Part shown: positions 1 through 11,977 of the stretch, in pieces | Layout of the letters: each line of letters begins with the position of its first letter | Position numbering within the stretch: the first letter of the stretch is position 1 | Assembly (NCBI GenBank): GCA_030144725.1 | Contig: JASKMD010000003.1 | Location: forward strand, 4,822,390 to 4,886,389 | Direction: 5' to 3' | Source: Haematococcus lacustris | Lineage: Eukaryota > Chlorophyta > Chlorophyceae > Chlamydomonadales > Haematococcaceae | Length of the DNA: 64,000 bases | Notes under the pieces: generated by a model | Told to the model about the DNA's origin: nothing | The model's database searches: none | The model's input: only the letters and a program-made list of their open reading frames with translations | Program-made: the position numbers and the translations under genes

Positions 1-899
1 CCCCCGGTGCCAGTCGCACTAGGGGTGGCCCCCTCGCCAGCGGCATGCCTGCTGCTGCCCTCCCCACCAGCTGCGGCACAGAGGTTTAAATAGTGTCCAG
101 CAGTTGCAATGGGGTGGGCCCCCCCGTTAGCGGCAGGTCTGTAGCTGCCTCGCCTGCCAGCTGCGGCACAGGGGTCGCCAGCAAAAGAGAGATTGGATTT
201 CACGCCAGCAGCGTGTGTGCGACTGTCCTCGCCGCCAACAGCTGCAGCAACAGTAGCAAAGCCATTGCTGCAATAATTTCTGCTTGCTTGCATGCTGCTC
301 TGGCTAGGCCTGATCGGACTTCCTAGCTGCGGACTGACTTGCTCGCTAGATAGCATCTGAGATAGCTCACCAATCCTTTTGGCAGATGGTTGCTGAGCTG
401 GGCTGGGGCGTGGGCTGCAAAGAGAGGTGCACAGGGGGGAGACAACTGTATGCACACAAGCATCAAATCACACAACAGTCATGCAGCCAGCAGTCATGCA
501 AAGATCAGATTCAAGATCATGCAAGCCACCAGTAATGCAAGCCATGATCATGCAAGATAGCTGGTCGCTTCCAAGGATTAGATACAGCGGTTGTGGCAAG
601 TAATCCTGTGTCATCAACAACAACAGCATCAGCGCAACAACACTAGCACTATTGCATAGCATACCTTGGCAAGGGGATGGGATGCCCCCCAGCTGCCATA
701 TGTTGCCCTCCAGCGGAGACAATATCCCATCTGTGACCAGGCAGGCAGAGCAAGCTGCTTCCTTGATGCCATAGGCAAGCAAGCAAGCAATGACTATGCT
801 TTTGCACAAGGGGGAGAAAGCCCGGCTGCCAAGATGATGCAGGTTGGTACAGATGCGAGTGTTGGATAGTTGCTGTCCTAGCGCCTTATATTAGCCCAA
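1..899. other. No gene recognised
   Basis: I see no convincing exon, RNA gene or repeat array here. Short open frames exist on both strands but none has a recognisable domain or a supported splice structure. Confidence 0.4.
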
Positions 900-1417
900 T
901 CATAGGCATAGGCATATAGTCATGAACACTGTCAGCTGGCGGCAGACAGCATGCGCACACTGACTTACATGATGGCTGATGGCTGACATCTGCGGACCGC
1001 CAAACATATTGTGGGTGGTTGGCCTAGTGCCCACACGCGCCTGCCGCAGTGGTGGTACATGCTCCTCCACACCCTCTTGCGCAGGCTTGCGTCTTGGTGC
1101 CCTGCCTTTGCCTGCAGCCTTTGCATGCTGTACCGTCACTGTCACTTCTCCCTTCTTGATGTTGTGCTCGATTATGAAGGCTATAAAGCAATCAATAATG
1201 GCCTGACCGGCAGCTACACTGAGGTCTGGCCGTTGGAAGTCTGTCAGGCAGCACAACATGCCAAACAAAGCTGTACCTATAACCCGTTGTCCTCCTCCGC
1301 ATCCCCCGCACTCCCCGCATTCTCCACGAGAGCAGCAAGCAAACCACCGCGTAGGTCCAGCTTTGCGCTGCCCATATTGCGCAAGTTCCTGAAGACCAAT
1401 GCCTCCACTTCAACATG
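900..1417 (-). CDS. Possible 3' exons of an unrecognised gene
   Basis: Two minus-strand stretches look coding. The first (1277-1417) follows an acceptor-like CGTCAG. It reads 46 codons to a TAG, with a mixed composition containing FRNLRNMGSAKLDLRGG and an acidic end. The second (about 1010-1250) reads FQRPDLSVAAGQAIIDCFIA and then a basic segment. They are in different frames, and I could not join them with a convincing intron, so they may be two exons, two genes or a decayed gene. No family is recognised. The downstream 900-1010 part looks non-coding. Confidence 0.25.
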
Positions 1418-2478
1418 CTGACGATGGGCGCACTTGTGGAGTATGTGGTGCCCTTGGTTCGGACAGTGTATGAGCCTCTGGCTTTGCCGTTGGTCCCGTC
1501 AGGCTCGGCCGCGGGTCGGCTGCTGTTAAGGGACGGATTGGGGTCGGCATCGCTGCGGCCATTCATCAACGATTGCAGTAACCGCCCGCCCCTAACCACC
1601 TCTGGGCAGTCAAGGTTGCGCGTCAAAGCATGCGGAGGAAGCCAGGAAGCTGTAGTGTGGGTTGCTAGTCGCTCGTGCTTGTCGAGTAGCGCGGTTGGGC
1701 AATTGAAAACTTCCCCCATCTACAGCCAACAAACTTCCCCCGTACAGGGGGAACTTTTACCGGGAGACTTGATTGCGGGTATCGCAGCGACTTATATATG
1801 ACCCGCGGTTACGGCCACACCGGCAGTACCGGTGACTTGTGCGTCCTGCGTCCTTTGCAATCTCGCGATTTTGCCGTCGCGTGTACGGTTCAAGCGTGAA
1901 AACTACGGTCAAACCTACGTACCTACGGCTGCCTACGGATACACGGTGGTCGGGGTACGCTACGTATATGCTGTATATACGTACCAACGTATATACGCCG
2001 CTCCGCTTCTGGCCAACCCTACGCATAGGACATTGGGCCGGGTCCGTTCCCGCGTTTAGTGTGCCGCTGTAGTTACGCGCATGAGCTGGTACCGCATCCA
2101 TATGCGCAACAAGCTGGCCGGGCTTCATTTCATAAACCCATGTCGGATTGTTGTAACGCTGTCCGAGTGCTGTGCTAGGTTGACCCAGCATGGAGCGCTC
2201 AGCATTACAACGCCATGAATTGCACAAGTGAGGTCAACCACCAATGCAGTGAACACCTTGATGCACACACCAGTTAAGATTGCATGCAAGAGCTCCACTT
2301 CACAACACCTGGCAAGCAAACCCGGTACGATGTAGAGTCCTATACGATGTTTCAGCACCTCTAACATGAGCACACTGGACTGCAACTGACCCAATGTCCA
2401 CAACGCCCCTGACATGATGGCCAGCCACTATCAGGCATGCTGTCACTGGTGGTCACACCAGAAGCTTGCAGTTGTCGC
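1418..2478. other. No gene recognised
   Basis: This stretch lies between the weak exons on the left and the 3' end of the small secreted-protein gene. It holds only short open frames without recognisable motifs. Around 1900-2010 it is enriched in TACGTA-like palindromic words but forms no clear array. Confidence 0.4.
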
Positions 2479-3098
2479 CTAGCAGTCTCTGGTGCACCTA
2501 AGCTCGCCCTGACAATTGGATACATACCCACATTTATCCGCAGCCTTCAGGGACGTTATTGACATCCCACCATTGCCTACCATGCAAAAGCAAGAATATG
2601 AGGTGCCCTCCCAACCACAATTGTTGCACGTCCGCTCAAAGCTGCCAGCAGGCGGCCCCCGTTTGCCAGCCACGCCCCATCCTGCAGCCACAGTCACATC
2701 ATGCAAGGTAGAGCAACCCGCAAGCATACTGCGGCACGCACCATGAGAGCACTATGTGCACACACATGCATGTACACAGGCCAGCCTTCATCGTCCTGTA
2801 TGCCAGCACCCTCATGCCTGACCGCAATGGCGAGCAGCCCGGTGCACGCCAGCTGCTGCAATCAGGCAGTTAGCACCCTCGTGATCACTCTCCCCCCCGA
2901 GCACACGCCGCAGACAGATGTAGAGGGGGGTGGAGATGGGGCAGTAGGCGCCAGGCAGCCGCCACACAAGGAACCGTGGCCACTTGGCAGTGGCAAGCTG
3001 TGGTAGCGGCAGCGGAGGCTGGCAGACTGACCTTGGGACAGGCACAGCAGCGCCAGCAGCAGCAGGGCCGGCACCGCGCTCTTCATGCCGCGCTGCAT
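2479..3098 (-). CDS. Small secreted cysteine-rich protein, CVNH (cyanovirin-N homology)-like
   Basis: Two exons on the minus strand, 3032-3098 and 2479-2681, join in phase across a GTCAGT...GCAG intron and encode 89 residues. Residues 5-22 (MKSAVPALLLLALLCLSQ) form a typical signal peptide. The mature part has eight cysteines (41, 44, 53, 55, 73, 79, 85, 89). Its pattern SFERTCNNC...SCFC...TSLKAADKC...N.QGEL.C resembles the repeat of cyanovirin-N homology domains, which bind mannose-rich glycans in fungi, plants and cyanobacteria. The family assignment is inference from this motif, and the protein would correspond to about one repeat with a short linker. The ATG at 3098 was chosen because it starts the signal peptide; M5 is an alternative. 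The frame ends in a cysteine directly before TAG. Other possibility: an unrelated cysteine-rich secreted peptide. Confidence 0.55.
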
Positions 3099-4290
3099 GC
3101 CTGCAAGTGAGGGACGGGGCGGGCGGGGGTGGTGGTGTGCAGCCTGTCAGGTCACCCCGACCACGGCCTGCCCGGGGAGGTGGAGTCTGCAATTCGTGCA
3201 TTCAACCCTAGCCCCTATCATTTCCCAGCTACGCGACAGCCTCGCACACTGCCGCACCCTAGAGCCGACCCCATTCCCAACTCCTGGTCAAGCGAGCAGA
3301 TCGTGCGACCAGCATTAGGCGTCAACTACGTGATGGCTGCGCTACATCTTCTGCGAGTAGTTTGGTGTACCCCATGTGTCGCATAGTGCTCGCTGCCATC
3401 AACACTAGGGCGGGACATCTGCGGTGAAACTTGCCTGTGCTTACGACTTCACAGTGCGGAGCGATGTGGGGCTTAGTAACCTCTTGCAGCGAGTTTAGGT
3501 GCAGATGTCGAAAGTCTCTGGGGCACGCTTACTGTGGGCGCGAGTGGTAAATCAAATACTGGCGAGTGTGAGAGGTGTGAGGGAGGGGGCCGGGGAAACT
3601 GGTACGTGGCACCGGCACAGCACCTGTCGCGCAGCTGGTGCCGGACGCGCACGCAGGGCCAATAGGAAGGACCCGGGACAGCAGTTCGAAGCCAGCGCGG
3701 CTCTTCCGCTTACCCGTGATGATCCTTCCTGGCTGTGTGCATCACGTGCGAGATTGATGGAGAGGCAGGTAGGCAGGTACAAGGGACGATATGAGAAGAC
3801 CAGTGGTGAGGTGGTGTAGAGCACGTTACATGAGCTGAGGACCAGGGATGAGCCCCTGACAGGGTTCCTCAAGTTCTGCCTCCCAGCCCAGCTGCCTTCA
3901 GCCATCCTGCAGTCGACAAGGGCACTGACCTAAGCAGGTGTGGCTCAATGTGACATGGCAGTGTATGGTGGGGGTTGTAGCAGGCTGTTGCAGGTCTGAT
4001 CCGTGAGCTGCGAAGATCACCTGCCACCGGCATGACCACCTGCTCAGGTTGCCCTCCTTGAAGCCACTAGGCATGCCCGAGCACGCCCCACCTCTGACCA
4101 GCTCAATTGAAGCTTGGACTGAGGCTGGGGCTGGGGCTGGGGCTGGGGCTGGGGCTGGGGCTGGGGCTGGGGCTGGGGCTGGGGCTGGGGCTGGGGCTGG
4201 GGCTGGGGCTGGGGCTGGGACAATAACGTGGACAGAGCACACCTGGGGCCTGTAAGCTGTCCGATGTGACAGGTGCACACAGACATTGAA
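3099..4290. other. Intergenic region without recognised gene
   Basis: This separates the tail ends and starts of two minus-strand genes. Apart from the GGGGCT array at 4124-4219 I see no supported feature. The upstream part (3099-3400) would carry the promoter of the small secreted protein, but no motif stands out. Confidence 0.4.
4124..4219. repeat. (GGGGCT)n hexanucleotide microsatellite
   Basis: About 16 nearly perfect copies of GGGGCT read on the + strand. The array is open in every frame, so open frames across it (Gly-Ala, Pro-Gln, Pro-Ala repeats) are not evidence of coding. The G-runs on the + strand could form G-quadruplexes (inference). Confidence 0.95.
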
Positions 4291-6576
4291 TCAGGTGATA
4301 GGGACCGCCAGGTACTGCCCTTGCATGCAGGAATGAGCTAGCAACCCTTCAGCCTGCTCATGCTCCACCTCCATGCGCTGCAACTCTGCGGCCAGCAGCT
4401 TGGCAGCCTGGCGGGCAGCACTCCTCTGCAGTCACACGAAGGGGCACACTGGCAGGTCACACCCTGACACACACTCCCATGCCAGGAAGCCACCAAGACC
4501 CACCCCACCTCCTCCCCCCCTGCCTACCCTCCCAGGGACCAGCACAACACAATCACCTCGCCGCACCAACACCGCTACACAGTAAAGTTTCTAATCTGAA
4601 CAACTTTCAATGTTCAAGGCCCCATGCCACTTCATTTCGGTACCATTGTGAAAGTCAAGCACATAGCCGTGCAGCTCTTTACTCCACAGACCATTGAGAT
4701 CCGCTCACTCACTCACTCACTCACTCACTCACTCACCAAGTGCTGCCTCCACCTGAACCTGCCACGTCCAGGCTCCCCTTTGGCTGTTGCCTCTTTCGAC
4801 ACCACCCCACACCACCCCACCCCTACCCACCGACCCACATCTCCCAACCCCACCTCTCCCCCACAACACCTTTCCCCACAACAACCCAACCAGCCTCCCC
4901 TCGCCCTACCCCTTGCTTACCGCCATCAGCTCCTGCATGTCCCTTTCCCTTGTTTGGTACTTGAGCAGCATGGCATCCCGGGTCTCACCCTGTGGCAGAG
5001 TCGACACCTTCTGCAGCAGTTGCCTCGCCCTATCCAGGCTCAGCTGCAGGCCCTGATGCAAAGGGGTGGTTGAGGGGGGCGCCCGCAGGGCTGACTGCAG
5101 CGCAGGGGAGTCACGCAGCCCGGCCTGCAGCAGCAGCAGCGGCAGCGGCAGCGGCAGCGGCAGCAGCAGCAGCAGCAGCAGGTGACGGAAAGTTACAATG
5201 CGTCACACAGCGCCAGCAGCAGGCACGATCATCAGGAAGCCTGTCATGAACATGGCATCAGTTGGATCTGTAGTGGCAGGGGCCAGCCATGATGAATTGG
5301 GGTGCAGCATGTGTGCCCCATGTGTGTGCCCCATCCTTCCCAGGAGCCCCCTCCCCCTCCCCCTCCCCCTCCCCCCCCTGCCTCCCTCCCTCCCCTCCCT
5401 CTGCCTCCCTCCCCTGCCCCTGCCTCCCTCCCTCCCTCCCCTCCCCCTGCCTCCCTCCCTCCCTTCTTCCATCCCTTCCTTCCCTGCCCCACCCCACCAT
5501 CCTCACTTGAAAGAGCTAAGCTCAACAGCCTAACCCACCCTCACCGGCAGGCGATCCACCAGGTCTTCCGCCATCACCCCCTGCCCCAGCTGGCTGATCA
5601 GCTGCCTTAGGGCCTCCAGGCTGGCCGTGCGGCTGGCCTGCTGTGCCTGCAGGGCCTGCACCACCTTGGCCTGGTGCAGCCTGGCAAGGCTCAGCCAGCA
5701 GCCCAGGTCGCCACTGTGGACCTCACCAGGCTCAGGGTCAGCGGCAGAGGTGTGGCTGCGGCCTGTAGCTGCGAGCAGGGCAGGTGAGCAAGCTCCTGGT
5801 AACAGGCCACACTCCAGCAGGCGGTCTCAGCTGCGCCGTAGTGTAGTTTAGTGGCTGGCAATGTGCGAGAAGCGTTGGGCACGGCGTGCCCGCATCAGAT
5901 GAGCATGAACCATAGCATGATGAACTGAGAGGAGAAGAACAAGATTGAAAAGAAGGAGACCACTCGGACAGAACCGGGAAGGGAGGAGCTGCCGCCTGGG
6001 GTGCAGCCCTGCTGGTGGTGGGAGCCCTGCCCTAGATGAGAGTAAACTTTTTCAGCCCCCATCCCTAGCCTTGAAAGAGGAGATGAAGGAAGGGGAAGGG
6101 GAAGAGGTGACATTTAAACGAACATCCCAGCCTCTGAAGGCATCAGGCAACAGGAGTGAGAATACCACCTCCCCTGCCCTTCCCTCCAGAAAAGGGGAAG
6201 GGTGAGGAATCAAGAACACTTTTGAATCCCTAAGCCACATAATGGACACTCAGAACTGACTGATGCAGGAGCAGCCTGGCATAGCTTGCACTGCAAACAC
6301 CCAAATAAAGATAGGCAGTGAAGGAGGCAGTGAAGGGAGGACAGCAGCACAGGCATCGATTGCGCGAGCTGTTGCGCAGAGTGTGGCGCAGAGTGTGACA
6401 TTCAACATGGCTGTGATTTGGCCATTAATGTGGCTGTAAGGCCAGTGGGGTGGCCATTAGGGCTAAGGAGGAGCAATAAAGCAGGGTCAGATCTTCGGCC
6501 AACCACTTTGGAGGTACTCAGCAGCGTGTAGCAGGATGAATAGCAGCAGCAGCAGCAGCAGCAGCGGCACCGGCAG

Positions 6577-6611
<35 letters not shown>

Positions 6612-7127
6612 CCGGCAGTGGCAGCAGCATCAGGAGCAGCAGCACACGCTTTGGCAGCGACAGCGGCAGCGACGGCAGCAGCAGCAGCAGCAGCGGCAGC
6701 AGCAGCAGCATCAGCGTGGGCAGAAGGCCAGCGGAAGACCCAAACTATACACAGAACCCTAGTCCCTTTCCAGACCGCCCCTACCTCCCACCCACCTCAC
6801 CATGTCCTGGCTGGCCTGCTGTGTCCCTGGCAGACAGGCCCACGCCAGCTCCTATGGGGTCTGTCCAGCCCATTTCACCAGGTCCAGGCTTACACCGCTG
6901 CCCCTGATGCTGCCCCTGCCCCTGATGCTGCCCCTGCCCCTGATGCTGCCCCTGCCCCTGATGCTGCCCCTGCCCCTGATGCTGCCCCTGCCCCTGATGC
7001 TGCCCCTGCCCCTGATGCTGCCCCTGCCCCTGATGCTGCCCCTGCCCCTGATGCTGCCCCTGCCCCTGATGCTGCCCCTGCTGCTGCTGCCCCTGCCCCT
7101 GGTGCTGCTGCTGCTGCTGCCCCTGCC

Positions 7128-7162
<35 letters not shown>

Positions 7163-9392
7163 GAGGTAAGGCTTGCATGATTATCCTGACGCCTGGCCTG
7201 GTCTCTGTTGGGAGATGATGGCAGCTCCGCCTGTAATGCTGCCAAGAGGCTGGCTGTGGCACCACCACCTGCTGTGGCTGCTGGACCAGCCTCATCTTTT
7301 GCAGGGCAGCTGCTGGGGCGGCGGTGGTCTGTGGGGTGGTCCTGCGTGCATGAGGGAGGGCACATGCAGTTTACACTAAGCAGCAGCAGCAGTAGCACGT
7401 GCCCAAGGAGCTTATACACAAGCAACCAAGTCAGTGGGCAAGTCAGCAGCACCTGCTTGGTGATGAGGCCAGGGGCACCGGCCGCCCCTTACACCACCGC
7501 TGCATCCCAGGTAACAGCATGTCGTGGCTTGCACAATAATGCAGCAAGAGTGATGCCACACCTCATGGCACGCCTTGCCACATGGCGCATTGATGGATGA
7601 TAGGTGCTATACAAACTGGTGCTTGCCCTGACTGTGTCCAGGACTTTGCTCTCAAACAATGAGCTGGCCGCAGCAGTACCAAAGCAGCAGCAGCACTACA
7701 AACAGCACCATGAAGCAGCCTGAGTGGGTCAGGGGCAGCAGGAGGAGGGTTTCTAGGGTGGCACACAAGGAGGGTGGCTGCCCTAACTGTCCCTACGACA
7801 AAGGCATATACTGAAACCATTAAAGGATGAAAAACAATGCAGCATGCAAGTAGTATTAGGGTAGGTAAGTGATAGGGTTAGTAGGGTTGGTAAGGATATA
7901 GTATTAGGGTTGGTAAGGGATAGGGTCGATAGGTAATAGGGTTGGTAAGTATTGGTAGTACTTGGGGTATTTGGGGTATTTGAGGTATAGTATCAAAAGT
8001 AGTATATAGTACTAGGGGTAATGGGAGTGTAAGGGGTGTACGGGTAGGGTGAGGCTCTACCAGCAGGTGGGAGATAGTCCAGGAGGCCGGCTCATTGTTT
8101 GAAGGCTTGGCCCTCCTCTTCGCTGGTGGGAGCGACCCTGTCCTCAACAAGAAGGCAGCAGGGCAGCGGCAGCAGCAACGTTAAGGCAGAGCAGTGGCAG
8201 CAGCAGTGTGACCAGCAGCAGCATCAGCACCAGCATTTACGAGCCCTGGACAGTCTGGCTGCCAGTCAGCAATGTAAGTAGCAATGTGGAGGCAGGGCAG
8301 CGGCAGACAGACCCTAACCCTGGACAGTCTGGCTGCCAGCTGCAGCGGCGCTTCTGGTCACATCTAACCCTCTGCTGCGACAGTGGCCCTCGCTGCCATT
8401 GCTGAGTCGCAAATAGGGCTACACCCTAGGCTGCACCCTGTGTGCCCTAGGCTGCCGATGTGCTGTGTGTTGAGAGGGACGGTGGGAAGCAGCAGCCAGG
8501 CCCATCATTGTGACAGGGCAGGCAGGGCCAGCACCACAGGTGACCCGCCCAGGTCGAGGCTGCGGTGGGGTGATGGGTGGCGGTGGTGCAAGGGAGTGAG
8601 GGCCTCTGTTAAAGCCGGGGGTGCCTGACTCAGCTGCTGGCTGGGTGGCGGTGGTGCAAGGAGGTTAGGCCAGGACTCCTTGTGTGGCTGGACCTAGGTA
8701 TGACCCAGCTGACCTGAAGGCTGTGAAGTCCTCGGCCTGCCCAGCTCCAGGATAGCTGCCACCTCCTCCTCCATCCCCTCATCACCTCCGTCCCCTGCCT
8801 CTGACTCCACAACCTTGGTCCCTGGAGCCTGCATGGCAGAGCCATACCCTTCCCCTAGGACCCCAGCCATGTGGAGCTCTTCCATGCCCGCCTGCCCCTG
8901 TGACTCGCCCCCATCTGTCCCTCTGCTGTGGAGGACAGGGCTGGGCCCGGGCGGGGAGGGGGCTCGGGAGGATGAGGGTTGGCATCCTGGGCCAGGGAGG
9001 TCAAGGCGTTCCAGGACCAGCAGCGCCTCGGCAGCGGAGCGTGGGGAAATGCTACGCTCGTCATGAGCACTGGGCAGGCTGGGGTGGGAGGGGTGAGTCA
9101 GGTTGGAGGGAGGGGGGCTGGGGGTCATGGATGCACGGCAATTGCCCTGCATGCACGGGGTTGTGTGCGTGCGTTGAAACTAGGGCAGGGAGTGGCAGGG
9201 TAGCTGTGTGCCGACAGTACTCGCCTGAAGGTATGAAACTCACTGGCCTGCCGCCTGTGTGCTCGCTCCTTCAAGGCCATGCTGAGCATGATGTCGCCCT
9301 CCTCATTTGTTGTGACCGCACTGTAAGCTGTCTCCGCCTCCTCTGAGGCCTCCTCCTCTGAGGCCTCCGATTGTAGCGGAGTGAGACAGTCC
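4291..9392 (-). CDS. Unrecognised multi-exon coiled-coil protein gene (3' end resolved)
   Basis: The last three exons are well supported: 5545-5768, 4921-5124 and 4291-4425. They join in phase with GTGAGG and GTAAGC donors and CAG acceptors, and end at a TGA. Their product is strongly helical, rich in Leu, Gln, Glu and Arg. It includes LHQAKVVQALQAQQASRTAS, RARQLLQKVSTLPQGETRDA and KLLAAELQRMEVEHEQAEGL, and reads as one continuous coiled coil. Probable upstream exons are 8061-8142 (basic PAKRRAK), 8714-9069 (acidic, Ser/Pro-rich, with AAEALLVLERLDL) and about 9225-9392 (EEGDIMLSMALKERAHRRQA). The 9225 exon would use a GC donor. A Gln-rich exon around 6879-7309 spans the 18-bp repeat, but its frame is ambiguous. 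The start codon was not found. I do not recognise the family. Confidence 0.5.
5341..5490. repeat. C-rich CCCT/CCTC low-complexity tract
   Basis: Irregular runs of CCCCCT, CCTCCCTCC and CCCTGCC lie inside an intron of the coiled-coil gene. On the minus strand this is a G-rich tract in the transcript. No unit is conserved enough to call a minisatellite. Confidence 0.8.
6536..6720. repeat. CAG/CGGCAG triplet tract
   Basis: An imperfect CAG/CGG triplet tract is open in several frames (poly-Ser, poly-Ala on +; poly-Leu on -). It probably lies in an intron of the minus-strand coiled-coil gene. I do not regard the open frames as genes. Confidence 0.85.
6900..7162. repeat. 18-bp minisatellite CCTGATGCTGCCCCTGCC with CTG tail
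   Basis: About ten perfect 18-bp copies run from 6900 to 7080, followed by interrupted CTG runs to 7162. On the minus strand the unit would encode Gln-Gly-Gln-His-Gln-Gly, or Arg-Gly-Ser-Ile-Arg-Gly in a second frame. Whether it is translated inside the coiled-coil gene cannot be decided from sequence alone. Confidence 0.9.
7855..8045. repeat. Degenerate GGGTTAGTA/GGGTTGGTAAG repeats
   Basis: Loosely repeated words such as TAGGGTTGGTAAG, AGGGTTAGTAGGG and TTGGGGTATTTGGGGTAT make a G/T-rich, telomere-reminiscent stretch. The period is irregular, so this is not a clean interstitial telomere array. Confidence 0.55.
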
Positions 9393-11977
9393 AACTGTCA
9401 ACTGACAAGTGACAACTGACAAGTGAGACAGATGAGTTTTGATGGCCTGAAGGTACTCGCCAGGTAGCAGTCCCTGGGCAGCCAAGTCGCTAGCTGACTG
9501 ACGTTGGCCGCAGTGTGGAGTGAAAAGGGATGGGGATCAGCCCAGCTCAGCTCCGTAGGCGTCCGTGATTTTGCCACTCCGGCGCTCACTAGCGAGTCCT
9601 ACGGACTTTGACTCTGACGGACAGGGTGACAGCAACGGCGGTCTGTGGTCTTATGCGTGCACTTGCGAGCGTGGCGTGTCGTCGCTCGGTGCAAGTCACC
9701 CCGGGGCTGAGTGAGCAAAAGCTGTAGGACCAGATGAGCGGAGCTGCGGTGGGCACTAGGCATACTAGCAGTAGCCTTATGGCGAGCTCGCAACACTAGG
9801 CATATTAGCCAGAAAGATGGATATAGTATGGGTATGGGTTACACTGCGATGTGATTACACTAATCTGGCTAATGTGGCAGTCGCTGCAGCAGTCAAATCA
9901 GGTTACAAATGCGTACTCATGGCTATAGTATGGTTGTGGGTTTGGTTGCACTGTGGTGTGATTACACTAGTCTGGCACAGGCGCTGCAGCACTGCAGCAG
10001 CACTGTAGCAGCAGTCGAATCAAGTTACATATGCGTACTCAGCCCCTCCAGCGTTACATCCACCTTGTTCCGTCCTATGTTATAAACCGGCCTGAAAGCG
10101 GTGAATGCCATCTTCCCTAACAGCAGCAACAAAGCAATTGATACACATGGGTAGCCACATGGGTTACCAGACATGCTTAGGCTACGCATTTACCATACAT
10201 TGCAACAGACCGCTTTGCGCCGCACCAAGGGTCATCCTTATCACCACCGCGCCCACATCCTTATCACCACCGCGCAACGGGTACATGGCTCACTCGTTGG
10301 CTGACAAGAGTGCATGCCCATTTCCGGTTTACCATTCCCTGCACGTCATCTGTGGTGGCTGAAGGCAAGGAGTCATCCAGATACTGTACACCTGTCGTGT
10401 CAGTATATTCCCAATCTACACCCATGTCCCAAATCCCTGGGGAGGAACACAGCTCGGGTGGTGTACAGCGTACACAGTTCACATCGCCAGTCAACACCCA
10501 TCAAGCAGGCATTGTGTATTGCACACTGTGTTACAGCTCAGATGCGGGTGCATTGTGCCCAAATGCATGCCATGGGTGATGATACACCCTCCACTGCACA
10601 GCCATATGCCGTGTACCCAACCCCATGTCACTACTAAGCTGCTGCACTGATTGTACATCTGCATGATGATAATCCGCCTGAACTGACACCCTCGCTTCCA
10701 CCAGTGACCCCTCATGGCTAATCAGCCACCATGCAAGCTAGCATAATACATGCGTGACGATGCATGCAAGCAGCATCATGCATGCGAGAGTGCACAGACA
10801 CACCATGTGCACAGTCACGACATACCCAGGGGGCTGTTCAGAGTGAGCTGGGGTCAAGTGCCGTGTCACTGGGATGATGGGCAGCTGTGTGCAGGTGCTA
10901 GCCCACATGCAGCTGATGAGGTAGGTCACTCAGCGATGATGGCCTAGCCCTGATCACCAAGCCTGTTACCGTTCCCGCCCCTGTTTCCCTCCCTGCCATG
11001 CCCCTGGACCAGCTGTGCTCAACTTTGACTAAGGACGTGCCCTGACCCAGCAATGCCATGCTCAAATACGCCTGGCTGTAGCACCTGTGGCTGCTGCAAC
11101 TACTGACACCCCAACCCCTGCAGTCACCCCTGCCTTACATGCAAGTGTTCAGCCATAGCTGTGACCCACCCTCATCGCTCTCCCCTGCTGCTGCTGCTGC
11201 TGCTGCTGCTTGCCCACCATGTCCACTCATGAGTCATAGGATTTTGACCCACTCTGGCGTCACTCAGATCCCAGAAGTGTGATGCCAGCAGGGTCCTGCT
11301 GCCCCACTTGCGTTGCAGATGGCCCAGCCGTGATGAGGTGGTAGGTGGTAGGTGGAGGGCATCATGAGCTTGCAATTGGTTTGCTGGCTTCATTGTAGCA
11401 AGTGCAGTCAGCCGGTGGTCTGCCCAGCGCTGCGGTGCGAGCAGCAGGGGAGCAGCTGCTTAGCAGCTACTCATGGACGTCATGAAAACAGTTGCAACAT
11501 GCATTTTACTCCAACCGCTGCTTGCCCTGCTCATGCACCACACACGGCTATGGACATGGACATGGACATGGACATGGGAAGGGTGGGTGACATGGGAGAG
11601 GCAGGAGTGTGATACAGTGTGTGATACAGCCCCAGCTCAGCCCCGCACCAAGCCCTCCCTACAACTATGCAATTTGGGCAATACCCATGGCCCACGGCCC
11701 CTGAGCCAGGGGCAGCCAGCGCTGGGGAGGACCCTGGACTGCAACCTTGCGACAAATGCTTGCAAACCCAGAGTGGGGCCAGGCCTCTATCAGTAGCTCT
11801 CATACTCTCATGTATTATGACAAGCCTGCAAGTGCATGCACCCAGTTTGACCAATTCCCCGCACCTTTGCCAATGGGTTGTGTAGGCTCCTGGCCTGCAG
11901 CTGTCCAACCTGAAGGGACCACTACTATTGAGGCTGACAGCTAGGAACCGCCCCCAGCCCACATCCCTCCTGCATGG
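9393..11977. other. Intergenic region, no gene recognised
   Basis: This lies between the unresolved 5' end of the coiled-coil gene and the 3' end of the phospholipase gene. A minus-strand stretch near 10264-10497 (with VDWEYTDTTGVQYLDDSLPS) could be an exon or a decayed element, but I cannot support it with splice sites. A 22-bp direct repeat (TCCTTATCACCACCGCGC) lies at about 10233-10275, and CTG triplets at 11186-11210. The 5' exons and promoter of the coiled-coil gene are probably at 9400-9800. Confidence 0.35.

Noticed and set aside
2812..3201. Alternative second exon giving a 36-residue secreted peptide ending RAARHCGQA
   Set aside because: Phase also fits, but the exon at 2479-2681 gives a conserved-looking Cys domain and a better acceptor (GTGGCTGCAG).
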